Notes: generated from the letters alone by a model not told the origin. A stretch of 11,004 bases of DNA from an uncultured Prevotella sp. (GCA_905211345.1 CAJMAO010000052.1:1-11004), one strand, 5' to 3'. Counted from the stretch's first letter, positions 1 through 6,209 are shown. Translations and numbers: made by a program.

Positions 1-19
1 TCACAAATAAAGCAAATCT

Positions 20-56
20 CCTTGTCTGCCCGTCACTTGTCTGCTTATCTGCTAAA
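20..56 (+). repeat. CTTGTCTGC-type dispersed repeat, copy A
   Basis: CCTTGTCTGC is followed by further CTTGTCTGC and TTATCTGC units ending in CTGCTAAA. A second copy, aligning over about 37 bases with few differences and one gap, lies in inverted orientation at 9273-9310. This copy overlaps the 3' end of the MATE transporter gene, so the last two codons and the TAA stop of that gene lie inside the repeat. The function is unknown. The internal CTTGTCTGC periodicity is visible directly in both copies. Confidence 0.6.
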
Positions 57-1331
57 AATAAAAGTCTGCGCAATTCCCCTCACGGCCATGTACGCTATGA
101 AGGCTATCCACAACCCGTGGTTGGCCAAAGAGGGGCTAAGGACAAGATAAAGGATGAAGAACGACGCCGCGGCAAGCGCCATTGAGACAAGCATTCCGCG
201 CGTCATCGTGCAGCCGATGAACACCCCGTCCCACACGAAAGCCGCCATTCCGGCCAGCGGAATGGCCAAAGCCCAACCATGATAGGCGTGCGCCGCCGCC
301 ACCACCGACGGCTCGTCGGTAAGCAACGACATGAAAGCGTCGCCGCCTAAGCCGTAAACAAGCGTGAAGCATACGGCCATGGCCAAGCCCCAATGAAACA
401 GGCGGCGCACCGTGTCACGCAGTGCCGCCGTGTTGCCGGCGCCGTAATAACGGCCGGAAATTGCCTCGCCTGCGTAGGCGAAGCCGTCCATCACGTAAGA
501 AAATAGCAGGTAAAACTGCATGAGCAGGGTGTTGACGGCCAGCACGACATCGCCCTGCCACGACCCGGCCGACGTGAAAAACAACATGACCGACACCATG
601 CAGAGCGTGCGGAGGAATATGTCGCGGTTGACGGAGAAGAACCGCCGCATCCCGCTTCGCCGCCATACGCCGTTCCAAGTGAAATGTTTTACGAGCCTGC
701 GGTAGTTTACCGCGCACAGCGCCAATGCCAACAGGAAACTCGACCACTGGGCTATCAGAGTGCCGAAGGCTACCCCTTCGACCTTCATTCCAAGCCCGAA
801 CACAAGGAAAAGGCTGGCAACGATGTTGACAACGTTCTGCACTATGGCAACTGTCATTGGCAGACGTGAGTTCTGCATACCGATAAACCACCCGTAAATA
901 CCGAACAGGCAGAGCATGGACGGCGCTCCCCAAACAAGTATCTTGAAGTAGACCGACGCCATGCCGGCCACCTCAGCCGTAGGCATCATCACCGACAGCG
1001 ACGCCGAAAGCAACAATCCCTGCAAAAGGACAATCGCAACGGCTATGCCGAAAGCTATGGCCAGCGCCCTGACAAGCATCTGGGAGCACTCGCGGAGGTC
1101 GCGGCGGCCCAAGGCTTGCGACGTAAGTCCGCTGGTGCCCATGCGCAAGAAGCCGAATATCCAGTAAACAACGTTGAACGTCATGCTGCCCACCGCTATC
1201 GCGCCTATATACGCCGCGGCCCCCAAATGGCCCACTATGGCCACGTCGACAAGGCCGAGCAGCGGCACCGTAACGTTGCTCACTATCGACGGCAGGGCGA
1301 TGTTCAATATGTCTTTATTACGCTTATCCAT
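45..1331 (-). CDS. MATE family efflux transporter, DinF-like
   Basis: This is a 428-residue polytopic inner-membrane protein of the multi-antimicrobial extrusion (MATE) family. Such proteins export cationic drugs or metabolites using Na+ or H+ gradients. Almost the whole length is hydrophobic segments, consistent with the usual 12 helices. The N-terminal stretch ALPSIVSNVTVPLLGLVD (residues 12-29), then VGHLG and LRMGTSGLTSQALG (62-75), resembles E. coli DinF, so I place it in the DinF subgroup; the substrate is unknown. An in-frame TTG at 1344-1346 would lengthen it by five residues, but that codon lies within the -7 promoter box, so ATG 1331 is preferred. The 3' end runs into a dispersed repeat. 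The upstream minus-strand gene is 240 bp away, and this gene's own promoter suggests separate transcription. Confidence 0.9.
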   Translation of the reverse strand: MDKRNKDILNIALPSIVSNVTVPLLGLVDVAIVGHLGAAAYIGAIAVGSMTFNVVYWIFGFLRMGTSGLTSQALGRRDLRECSQMLVRALAIAFGIAVAIVLLQGLLLSASLSVMMPTAEVAGMASVYFKILVWGAPSMLCLFGIYGWFIGMQNSRLPMTVAIVQNVVNIVASLFLVFGLGMKVEGVAFGTLIAQWSSFLLALALCAVNYRRLVKHFTWNGVWRRSGMRRFFSVNRDIFLRTLCMVSVMLFFTSAGSWQGDVVLAVNTLLMQFYLLFSYVMDGFAYAGEAISGRYYGAGNTAALRDTVRRLFHWGLAMAVCFTLVYGLGGDAFMSLLTDEPSVVAAAHAYHGWALAIPLAGMAAFVWDGVFIGCTMTRGMLVSMALAAASFFILYLVLSPSLANHGLWIAFIAYMAVRGIAQTFIFSR

Positions 1332-1343
1332 TCGTTTCGGCCG

Positions 1344-1351
1344 CAAAGTTA
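1344..1351 (-). promoter_or_regulatory. -7 promoter box of the MATE gene
   Basis: The minus strand reads TAACTTTG, an exact match to the Bacteroidetes -7 consensus TAnnTTTG. Transcription would begin about 5-7 bases downstream, leaving a very short leader before ATG 1331. This position rules out the longer TTG start. No clear -33 TTTG is seen; the upstream DNA is a degenerate run of TTTTA/CCTTTTA units. Confidence 0.7.
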
Positions 1352-1363
1352 GCCATTATTTGT

Positions 1364-1400
1364 TAAAAGTAAAAAGGTAAAAGGATTAAAAGGTAAAAAC
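1364..1400. repeat. degenerate AT-rich short tandem repeat upstream of the MATE promoter
   Basis: The plus strand carries five TAAAA units followed by G, GG or C, spaced 6, 8, 9 and 7 bases apart. AAAAGGTAAAA occurs twice, at 1372-1382 and 1388-1398. It sits about 13 bases upstream of the -7 box of the MATE gene. It looks like a less regular member of the 7-bp-period arrays found at 4574-4601, 5202-5236, 6213-6305 and 9354-9381. Confidence 0.5.
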
Positions 1401-1420
1401 GCCTCATGGCATGCCACTTT

Positions 1421-1520
1421 GCAAAAGACGGCCTTTCGCGTTCCAAAAGGCCGTCTTTTGCATTGTAATTGACGGCCTTTTGGAAGCTAAAAGGCCGCCT
1501 TTTGGAAAACGATAGTTTTC
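1421..1520 (+). repeat. GGCC-palindrome intergenic repeat, locus 1
   Basis: There are three stem-loops in a row. The first is a perfect 16-bp stem with arms 1421-1436 (GCAAAAGACGGCCTTT) and 1446-1461 and a 9-base loop. The second has arms CGGCCTTTT at 1473-1481 and AAAAGGCCG at 1489-1497 with a 7-base loop. The third is GAAAAC/GTTTTC at 1505-1510 and 1515-1520 around GATA. The shared family core ATTGACGGCCTTTTGG is at 1468-1483. The locus lies between two minus-strand genes, so it would be in the 3' untranslated part of the upstream one and could terminate it, but related loci sit in divergent gaps, so termination cannot be the common role. Confidence 0.75.
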
Positions 1521-1572
1521 ATTACTGAATGCCAACCGCTTTCTTACTATTTCCTGTCGCCGTGACATGGCG

Positions 1573-2598
1573 TCACTTCATGCGGCTTACGGCCTCGGCG
1601 AGGGGCTTGCTCAGCGGCGGGATTGATGGCGGGACGACAAGCGGTTCAGTGTCTTCCGCCTTCATTGCGGCCTTCATCTCATTCTTTGTGGCGTAGCTTA
1701 CGCCTATGACGTAAAGGTCTTCAAACGTCTCGCATCTTTTCATCTCGAACTTCTTTCCCGGCCTCATGTACATGTCAAGATATTCATACATGTTGACGAG
1801 GTTCTTCAATGTGGGCGAACTGGTGCCGCTCGTGTCATACGTTTCGCCTTTCTTGTAGTTCTCAAAGCGTATCTTTATGCCGAAGAGACTTACCGTCCTG
1901 CGTTTCCTGTTGGCGAAAACGCTGTCGACGTAGACGGTCAGCGTCTTGCCTATAGGGTCGCGTCTGACGCCTTTTACGTCGCCTGCCCGTCCGCGGTCTA
2001 CCGTTCCGCTTGCTGTAGAGTCAGCCAAATAGCCTTTGTCACGGAATTTGTCGAGAAGGGTTTTCTTCTTCAACTTTATCATCGTCGGGCTGCTGTAAAA
2101 TTCCGATTGGCTGTTTTCCTGCGAACGAACTTTGTGTAAGTTCCTCATTGAGTGCATCTTGCGCCTTACCCGTCCGTGGCGCAAAGGCACGTAATAGTCG
2201 TACACTGCATCGCAGAACGACGAGGGAATGGAGTCTATTATCATGTAGCTGCGCTCGTAGGCGGTGATTACCAGATAGTCGGGACGCTCGTACTTGGCCG
2301 TCACTTCGGGTATATTATATATGTAAGGTGTCAGCCTCACCGTACCGCCTGACACCGTGTCGGCGCGGAACTCACGGCTCCCGTAATTGATGTGTTGCAC
2401 CGTCACCATGCCGTTGTACTCTCTGGACAGTGGCAGCGAACCGTCGTTGCCGCTTGCGCCGACGCACTTTCCGCCTTCAACAAATACGCTTGCGGCCTGC
2501 ACCGGGCTGCCGTCGGCAGCATCGACGAGCCGTATTTGAGCGTTTGCACACAGCGTGAAGAATAATAGTAGGATTATTGTTATACTGTGTTTCATCAT
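1573..2598 (-). CDS. secreted protein with carboxypeptidase-regulatory-like domain, function unknown
   Basis: This 341-residue protein has a clear signal peptide: MMKH, a hydrophobic run ITIILLLFF, then a probable signal peptidase I cut after CANA at residue 20. Residues 21 to about 95 look like a carboxypeptidase-D regulatory-like beta-sandwich (IRLVDAADGSPVQAASVFVEGG, later a GNDGSLPLS turn), the domain that starts many Bacteroidetes outer-membrane and surface proteins. The remainder, about 96-341, is charged, contains several YxxPLRHGR- and KKK-type stretches, and I do not recognise it. There is no transmembrane or beta-barrel signature beyond the signal, so a periplasmic or envelope-attached location is inferred. 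The C-terminus is Pro-rich (VVPPSIPPLSKP). Two adjacent ATGs (2598 and 2595) could start it. It lies 132 bp downstream of typA, separated by a terminator-like hairpin, and I see no convincing promoter of its own. Confidence 0.8.
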   Translation of the reverse strand: MMKHSITIILLLFFTLCANAQIRLVDAADGSPVQAASVFVEGGKCVGASGNDGSLPLSREYNGMVTVQHINYGSREFRADTVSGGTVRLTPYIYNIPEVTAKYERPDYLVITAYERSYMIIDSIPSSFCDAVYDYYVPLRHGRVRRKMHSMRNLHKVRSQENSQSEFYSSPTMIKLKKKTLLDKFRDKGYLADSTASGTVDRGRAGDVKGVRRDPIGKTLTVYVDSVFANRKRRTVSLFGIKIRFENYKKGETYDTSGTSSPTLKNLVNMYEYLDMYMRPGKKFEMKRCETFEDLYVIGVSYATKNEMKAAMKAEDTEPLVVPPSIPPLSKPLAEAVSRMK

Positions 2599-2637
2599 AT
2601 TGTCGAAATCAAAAAATTGAGAGTTTTACGGATGAAC

Positions 2638-2710
2638 AATAAAAACCGGGATAAAAGAAAACGGCTTTTGCCTGATTACTGCATGTTTTCCTTAATCCCG
2701 GTCTTTTATT
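2638..2710 (-). terminator. probable intrinsic terminator of typA
   Basis: Inverted arms ACCGGGAT (2645-2652) and ATCCCGGT (2695-2702) pair perfectly. They extend outward, after a single bulged base at 2703, through seven A/T pairs (2638-2644 with 2704-2710). Read on the minus strand, the stem is followed by the T-rich run TTTTTATT. The loop is about 42 bases, long for a terminator, and holds a smaller A-rich stretch. Its position, 20 bases past the typA stop codon, fits termination. Confidence 0.65.
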
Positions 2711-2730
2711 ATTAGTTGCCGCTTTGCGGC

Positions 2731-4533
2731 TTATTGCTTGTTCGCTCGCTTGCGTTCGTTGTGGTCGAGGATGATTTTGCGCATACGCATCGATTTCGGC
2801 GTAACCTCGACAAGCTCGTCCTCCTTGATATATTCGAGAGCTTCCTCTAGCGAAAGCACGGTGCGCGGCACGATGCGTGCCTTGTCGTCGGAGCCGCTGG
2901 CGCGTGTGTTGGTAAGCTGTTTTGCTTTCGTAACGTTCACCACGAGGTCGTTGTCATGCACGTGTTCGCCGACAACCTCGCCTGCGTAGACCTCCTCGCC
3001 CGGGTCGATGAAGAACTTGCCGCGGTCTTGCAGTTTGTCGATTGAGTAGGCGTATGCCGTGCCCGTCTCCATCGCTATCATGCTGCCGTTGATGCGGCGG
3101 GTGATGTCTCCCTTGTAAGGTTGGTACTCCTTGAAGCGGTGGGCCATGATGGCCTCGCCCTGACTGGCCGTGAGCACGTTGGTGCGCAGGCCGATGATGC
3201 CGCGCGAAGGTATGTCAAACTCTATGTTCACGCGGTCGGCCTGACTCTCCATCGAGGTCATCTCGCCCTTGCGGCGAGTCACCATGTCGATCATCTTGCT
3301 GGCGAACTCCTCGGGCACGTTTATCGTAAGCTCCTCAATCGGCTCGCATCTTACGCCGTCGATTTCCTTGTATATCACCTGTGGCTGGCCTACCTGAAGC
3401 TCGTAACCCTCGCGGCGCATTGTCTCGATGAGCACCGAGAGGTGGAGCACACCGCGCCCGCTGACTATCCATTTGTCGGTTGAGTCGCCGAAGGGAGTCA
3501 CGCGCAGGGCGAGGTTTTTCTCCAATTCCTTCTGCAAGCGGTCGTTGATGTGGCGGCTGGTGACGAACTTTCCCTCCTTGCCGAAGAACGGCGAGTCGTT
3601 GATTGTGAACAACATGCTCATCGTAGGCTCGTCGATCGCGATGGGAGGCAGCGGCTCCGGGTTCTCGAAGTCACAGATAGTGTCGCCTATCTCGAACTTC
3701 TCAAGGCCGATTATGGCGCAGATGTCGCCGCTCGAAACCTGCTTTGTCTTCACGTGGCCCATGCCTTCAAACGTATGCAGTTCTTTTATCTTGGTCTTCT
3801 CCTGCGAGCCGTCGCGGTGGCATATCGTGACGTTCATGCCCTCGGTAAGCGTGCCCCTGTGAACTCGTCCCACTGCTATCCTACCCGTATAGCTTGAATA
3901 ATCGAGACTGGTGATAAGCATTTGGGGCGTTCCTTCGAGTGCGCGCGGAGCGGGGATTACCTCTACTATCTTGTCCAACAGGTAGTTTATGTCATCCGTC
4001 GGCACCTTGTAGTCCTCGCCCATCCAGCCGTTCTTGGCCGAACCATACACTACGGGGAAGTCCAACTGGTCTTCCGTCGCGTTGAGCGAGAACATCAGGT
4101 CGAACACCATCTCGTACACTTCTTCCGGCCTACAGTTAGGTTTGTCAACCTTATTGACGACAACTATCGGCTTCAGACCGATTTGCAAAGCCTTCTGAAG
4201 CACGAAGCGCGTCTGCGGCATCGGGCCTTCAAAAGCGTCGACCAACAGCAGGCAACCGTCGGCCATGTTCAATACGCGCTCCACTTCGCCGCCGAAATCA
4301 GAGTGCCCCGGGGTGTCTATGATGTTTATCTTAGTACCTTTCCAGTTAATCGAAACGTTCTTTGACAAAATTGTTATCCCTCGCTCACGCTCCAAATCGT
4401 TGCTGTCCAACACTTGGCCGCTCAAGTCCTGCCCGTCGCGGAACAGGTTGCCGGCCAACATCATCTTGTCCACAAGCGTGGTCTTGCCATGGTCTACGTG
4501 GGCGATAATCGCTATGTTTCTGATGTTCTGCAT
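2731..4533 (-). CDS. typA: translational GTPase TypA/BipA
   Basis: This 600-residue ribosome-binding GTPase is related to EF-G and LepA. It assists 50S assembly and growth under stress, acting on the ribosome in the cytoplasm. The GTPase motifs are intact: P-loop AHVDHGKTT (11-19), switch I region RERGITI (49-55), DTPGH (73-77), NKVDK (127-131) and GSAKN for the G5 loop. Beyond the G domain come the beta-barrel domain II (about 200-300), two EF-G-like alpha/beta domains and the TypA-specific C-terminal domain. The length is within the usual range for the family (about 600-615). ATG 4533 is preceded by AAGG ten bases upstream and by a good -7 box at 4558-4565, giving a leader of roughly 20 bases. 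The gene is monocistronic by appearance, with a terminator after it. Confidence 0.97.
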   Translation of the reverse strand: MQNIRNIAIIAHVDHGKTTLVDKMMLAGNLFRDGQDLSGQVLDSNDLERERGITILSKNVSINWKGTKINIIDTPGHSDFGGEVERVLNMADGCLLLVDAFEGPMPQTRFVLQKALQIGLKPIVVVNKVDKPNCRPEEVYEMVFDLMFSLNATEDQLDFPVVYGSAKNGWMGEDYKVPTDDINYLLDKIVEVIPAPRALEGTPQMLITSLDYSSYTGRIAVGRVHRGTLTEGMNVTICHRDGSQEKTKIKELHTFEGMGHVKTKQVSSGDICAIIGLEKFEIGDTICDFENPEPLPPIAIDEPTMSMLFTINDSPFFGKEGKFVTSRHINDRLQKELEKNLALRVTPFGDSTDKWIVSGRGVLHLSVLIETMRREGYELQVGQPQVIYKEIDGVRCEPIEELTINVPEEFASKMIDMVTRRKGEMTSMESQADRVNIEFDIPSRGIIGLRTNVLTASQGEAIMAHRFKEYQPYKGDITRRINGSMIAMETGTAYAYSIDKLQDRGKFFIDPGEEVYAGEVVGEHVHDNDLVVNVTKAKQLTNTRASGSDDKARIVPRTVLSLEEALEYIKEDELVEVTPKSMRMRKIILDHNERKRANKQ

Positions 4534-4557
4534 ACTAATACCTTATGAAATCGTGTG

Positions 4558-4565
4558 CAAAATTA
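4558..4565 (-). promoter_or_regulatory. -7 promoter box of typA
   Basis: The minus strand reads TAATTTTG followed by CACAC, an exact TAnnTTTG match. It lies 25 bases upstream of the typA ATG. It is preceded by TTTAAAG and three more bases, exactly as at the rpsO promoter, and then by four 7-bp repeats. Confidence 0.75.
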
Positions 4566-4573
4566 CATCTTTA

Positions 4574-4601
4574 AATTAAGAATTAAGAATTAAGAGTTAA
4601 G
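4574..4601. repeat. 7-bp tandem array (AATTAAG) upstream of the typA promoter
   Basis: There are four back-to-back 7-mers on the plus strand: AATTAAG at 4574, 4581 and 4588, then AGTTAAG at 4595. The array begins eight bases upstream of the typA -7 box, where the -33 element would be. Copy-number slippage here would change promoter geometry in steps of seven bases; that consequence is inferred. Confidence 0.8.
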
Positions 4602-4765
4602 AAAATTACTTTGCGCTGGATGTTTTCAGTGTTTTGTAACACGGCGTTACGCCCTGTCGGAACAAATCGTCCGCAATGTCAAAAAGCGATGATAATAATG
4701 CCGAACGGTGCCAATGTGTCAATGGAAAAATGTCAACGGCTTTGCGTGAAATAGCTTGCGGAGGG

Positions 4766-4945
4766 ATGCTTTACGGCCTTCCGTCCCGTCGTTTACGGCC
4801 TTCGGCATAGCTAAAGATGCCCTTTAGATTTGCCAAAGACCGTCTTTTACAATGCGATTGACCGCCTTTTGCAGGCGCGAAGGCCGCCGTTTCATGCCAT
4901 GTTGACGGTTTTTTGCGGTGCAAAACACGGTCTTTCGCAATGTTT
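4766..4945 (+). repeat. GGCC-palindrome intergenic repeat, locus 2 (diverged, compound)
   Basis: The family core ATTGACCGCCTTTTG is at 4857-4871. Its flanks match loci 1 and 3: CAAAGACCGTCTTTT before it, and GGCGCGAAGGCCGCC after it. To the left, TTTACGGCCTTC occurs twice (4770-4781 and 4792-4803), followed by a CTAAAG/CTTTAG hairpin (4811-4827). To the right, GTTGACGG (from 4901) starts what looks like another partial unit, with a TTTTGC/GCAAAA hairpin (4911-4925) and ACGGTCTTTCGC. The stems carry mismatches, so this copy looks older or decayed. Confidence 0.6.
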
Positions 4946-5008
4946 TCTACATCGTTTTATTGCACAAATAGTGTATGCACGTATGCAAATTGTTGACATT
5001 TAGCGTTT

Positions 5009-5016
5009 TAGTTTTG
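5009..5016 (+). promoter_or_regulatory. possible cryptic plus-strand promoter
   Basis: TAGTTTTG followed by CACAC matches the -7 consensus exactly, and TTGTTGACA lies upstream at 4990-4998. A transcript from here would start near 5022, run straight into the inverted repeat at 5029-5071 and continue toward rpsO. It could be a distal rpsO promoter, a small RNA start or chance, since the region is AT-rich. Confidence 0.3.
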
Positions 5017-5028
5017 CACACATCATAG

Positions 5029-5071
5029 TGCGTTATTTCCGCACCAAAGTTTTATTCCGCAAAATAACGCA
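5029..5071. repeat. 10-bp inverted repeat in the typA-rpsO gap
   Basis: Perfect arms TGCGTTATTT (5029-5038) and AAATAACGCA (5062-5071) enclose 23 bases. There is no T-run after the right arm, so it is not a typical plus-strand terminator. It could be an operator or an RNA hairpin just downstream of the possible promoter at 5009. Confidence 0.5.
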
Positions 5072-5201
5072 ATCTTGGAGTGTAAACGTAAATCAATGTG
5101 TCACGGCTTTTCGCCATGTCGCAGCAAAACGTCAAGCGTGAGTTTTGCGTTATATGGTTTTACAAGAAGCCGAATGTTAAAAATCGCTTGCATGCCGGTA
5201 G

Positions 5202-5236
5202 ATTTTTAATTTTTAATTTTTCATTTTTCATTTAAA
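5202..5236. repeat. 7-bp tandem array upstream of the rpsO promoter
   Basis: There are five consecutive 7-mers: ATTTTTA at 5202 and 5209, ATTTTTC at 5216 and 5223, then ATTTAAA at 5230. The array ends four bases before the rpsO -7 box. The final unit gives TTTAAAG, the same sequence at the same distance from the -7 box as at typA. Confidence 0.8.
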
Positions 5237-5240
5237 GTAG

Positions 5241-5248
5241 TACCTTTG
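5241..5248 (+). promoter_or_regulatory. -7 promoter box of rpsO
   Basis: TACCTTTG followed by CACC is an exact TAnnTTTG match. Transcription would begin about 5253, leaving a leader of about 103 bases before the rpsO ATG. Confidence 0.75.
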
Positions 5249-5252
5249 CACC

Positions 5253-5355
5253 CGAATTCGGAAAATCCGATGCATTCGACGACGGTTACGCCCGTGATTG
5301 AGGCGCAGTTCCGCCCGAAGGATGTAATTAGAAACTTTTAATCAATCACAAACAA
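5253..5355 (+). promoter_or_regulatory. structured leader of rpsO, candidate S15 autoregulatory element
   Basis: Three small stem-loops can be drawn in order. First, CGAAT (5253-5257) pairs with ATTCG (5274-5278), enclosing TCGG/CCGA (5258-5261 with 5267-5270) with a three-base bulge. Second, ACGG/CCGT (5282-5285 with 5292-5295). Third, GGCG/CGCC (5302-5305 with 5312-5315). An unstructured AT-rich segment then leads to the start codon. In several other phyla S15 represses its own mRNA by binding leader structures of unrelated shape; a similar role here is inferred from position and foldability only. No Shine-Dalgarno sequence is seen (CAAACAA before ATG), normal for this phylum. Confidence 0.4.
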
Positions 5356-5625
5356 ATGTATTTAGATTCAGCTAAAAAGCAGGAAATCTTCGGCACTTAC
5401 GGTGCGTCTAACACTGACACAGGCTCGGCAGAGAGCCAGATAGCATTGTTCTCATACCGTATTGCCCACTTGACGGAGCACCTCAAGAAGAACCACAAGG
5501 ACCACGTAACGCAGCGTTCACTGACAATCCTTGTCGGCAAGCGCCGCCGCCTCTTGGATTATCTGTACAAGCGCGACATCGAACGCTACCGTGCGATAAT
5601 CAAGAAACTAGGTCTGCGCCGTTAA
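5356..5625 (+). CDS. rpsO: 30S ribosomal protein S15
   Basis: This 89-residue small-subunit protein binds the three-way junction of 16S rRNA helices 20-22 early in 30S assembly. The length equals the family norm. Diagnostic stretches are present: TGSAESQIALFSYRI (22-36), LTEHLKKNHKDH, and GKRRRLLDYL followed by DIERY. It stands alone on the plus strand between a divergent neighbour (typA) and a convergent one (folK). It has its own promoter and long leader, and a very strong hairpin begins 24 bases after its stop codon. Confidence 0.98.
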   Translation: MYLDSAKKQEIFGTYGASNTDTGSAESQIALFSYRIAHLTEHLKKNHKDHVTQRSLTILVGKRRRLLDYLYKRDIERYRAIIKKLGLRR

Positions 5626-5648
5626 GCGAAAGCACGGAAGATAGATTT

Positions 5649-5710
5649 TTCGAGAAAAGACAAAAGCGCGAGCAACATCATTGTTGCTCGCGCTTTTGTC
5701 TTTTCTCGAA
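5649..5710. terminator. bidirectional terminator between rpsO and folK
   Basis: This is a perfect inverted repeat: 29-base arms at 5649-5677 and 5682-5710 around the 4-base loop TCAT. The GC-rich inner part (GCGCGAGCAAC) is flanked by outer AAAAGACAAAAG/CTTTTGTCTTTT tracts, so a T-rich stretch lies in the distal arm whichever strand is transcribed. It lies between the convergent ends of rpsO and folK and could stop transcription from both sides. It is far longer than a typical intrinsic terminator stem. Confidence 0.8.
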
Positions 5711-5792
5711 GGAGTTAAAGGAGTTACTGTAGTAAAAGTTGTTAAAGACGAATGTCTTGGCGTTTTATATTTGCGCCTTAGGCTCATTGGTC

Positions 5793-6209
5793 TTATTTGG
5801 CCAATTTTATCAACTCGCCGAGCGGGCGCATGACAAATTCGCGCTCGTACATCAGCGGATGCGGTATTTTCAGGTCGGGTTCGTCCACGTGTAGGTCGTC
5901 GTAAAGCAGTATGTCGATGTCAATCAGCCGGTCGTGATACCGCCCGTCGACGGACTTCACGGTGCGCCCCATGTCGCGCTCTATGGCCTGCGTGGCCTCA
6001 AGCACGCCACGCGGACTCAGCCGTGTCTCAACACACACTGCGGCGTTAATGAACATGTTGTCTGACGAAAAGCCCCAAGGCTTGGTCTCGTGGAACGTAC
6101 TAGTGCGCACAACCGTGCCCACACGCTCGTCCAAAAGGCGTATCGCTTCCGTCATGTTGCGCCTGCGGTGGCCGAGGTTGGTGCCTAATCCGAGATAAAC
6201 AGTGTGCAC
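5793..6209 (-). CDS. folK: 2-amino-4-hydroxy-6-hydroxymethyldihydropteridine diphosphokinase (HPPK)
   Basis: This 138-residue cytoplasmic enzyme transfers pyrophosphate from ATP to 6-hydroxymethyl-7,8-dihydropterin, the step before dihydropteroate synthase in folate synthesis. Motifs in order are YLGLGTNLGHR (5-15), the pterin-side ETKPWGF (41-47), FINA (53-56), IERDMGR (76-82), and RLIDID (94-99), whose two aspartates correspond to the Mg2+-binding pair. IPHP and REFV..PL close the C-terminal part. At 138 residues it is a compact version (E. coli FolK is about 159). The only workable start is GTG at 6209: the codon three positions upstream of it is in-frame TAA, and no ATG precedes the GLGTNLG motif. 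It is the last gene of the minus-strand run, about 100 bp beyond queA and separated from it by an inverted pair of heptamer arrays. Confidence 0.93.
   Translation of the reverse strand: MHTVYLGLGTNLGHRRRNMTEAIRLLDERVGTVVRTSTFHETKPWGFSSDNMFINAAVCVETRLSPRGVLEATQAIERDMGRTVKSVDGRYHDRLIDIDILLYDDLHVDEPDLKIPHPLMYEREFVMRPLGELIKLAK

Larger units (their letters stand above)
4534..5355. other. 822-bp divergent intergenic region between typA and rpsO
   Basis: I see no protein gene, tRNA or known RNA family here. It holds the typA promoter and its heptamer array at the left, a compound GGCC-type repeat in the middle (4766-4945), a possible extra plus-strand promoter and a 10-bp inverted repeat (5009-5071), a 7-bp inverted repeat (GCAAAAC at 5124-5130 with GTTTTGC at 5142-5148), and the rpsO heptamer array, promoter and leader at the right. 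It is long for a gap in this gene-dense window. Nothing recognisable is seen in 4602-4760. Confidence 0.8.

Noticed and set aside
1421..1520. CRISPR array
   Set aside because: The repeats are palindromic and adjacent, lack regular unique spacers, and no cas genes are present.
3121..4365. Several plus-strand open frames of 115-147 codons
   Set aside because: All are antisense shadows of typA, with low-complexity, His/Arg/Leu-rich translations and no family resemblance.
4602..5201. tRNA or small protein gene in the typA-rpsO gap
   Set aside because: No cloverleaf, T-loop GTTCGANTC or credible short frame with an upstream promoter could be found by eye.
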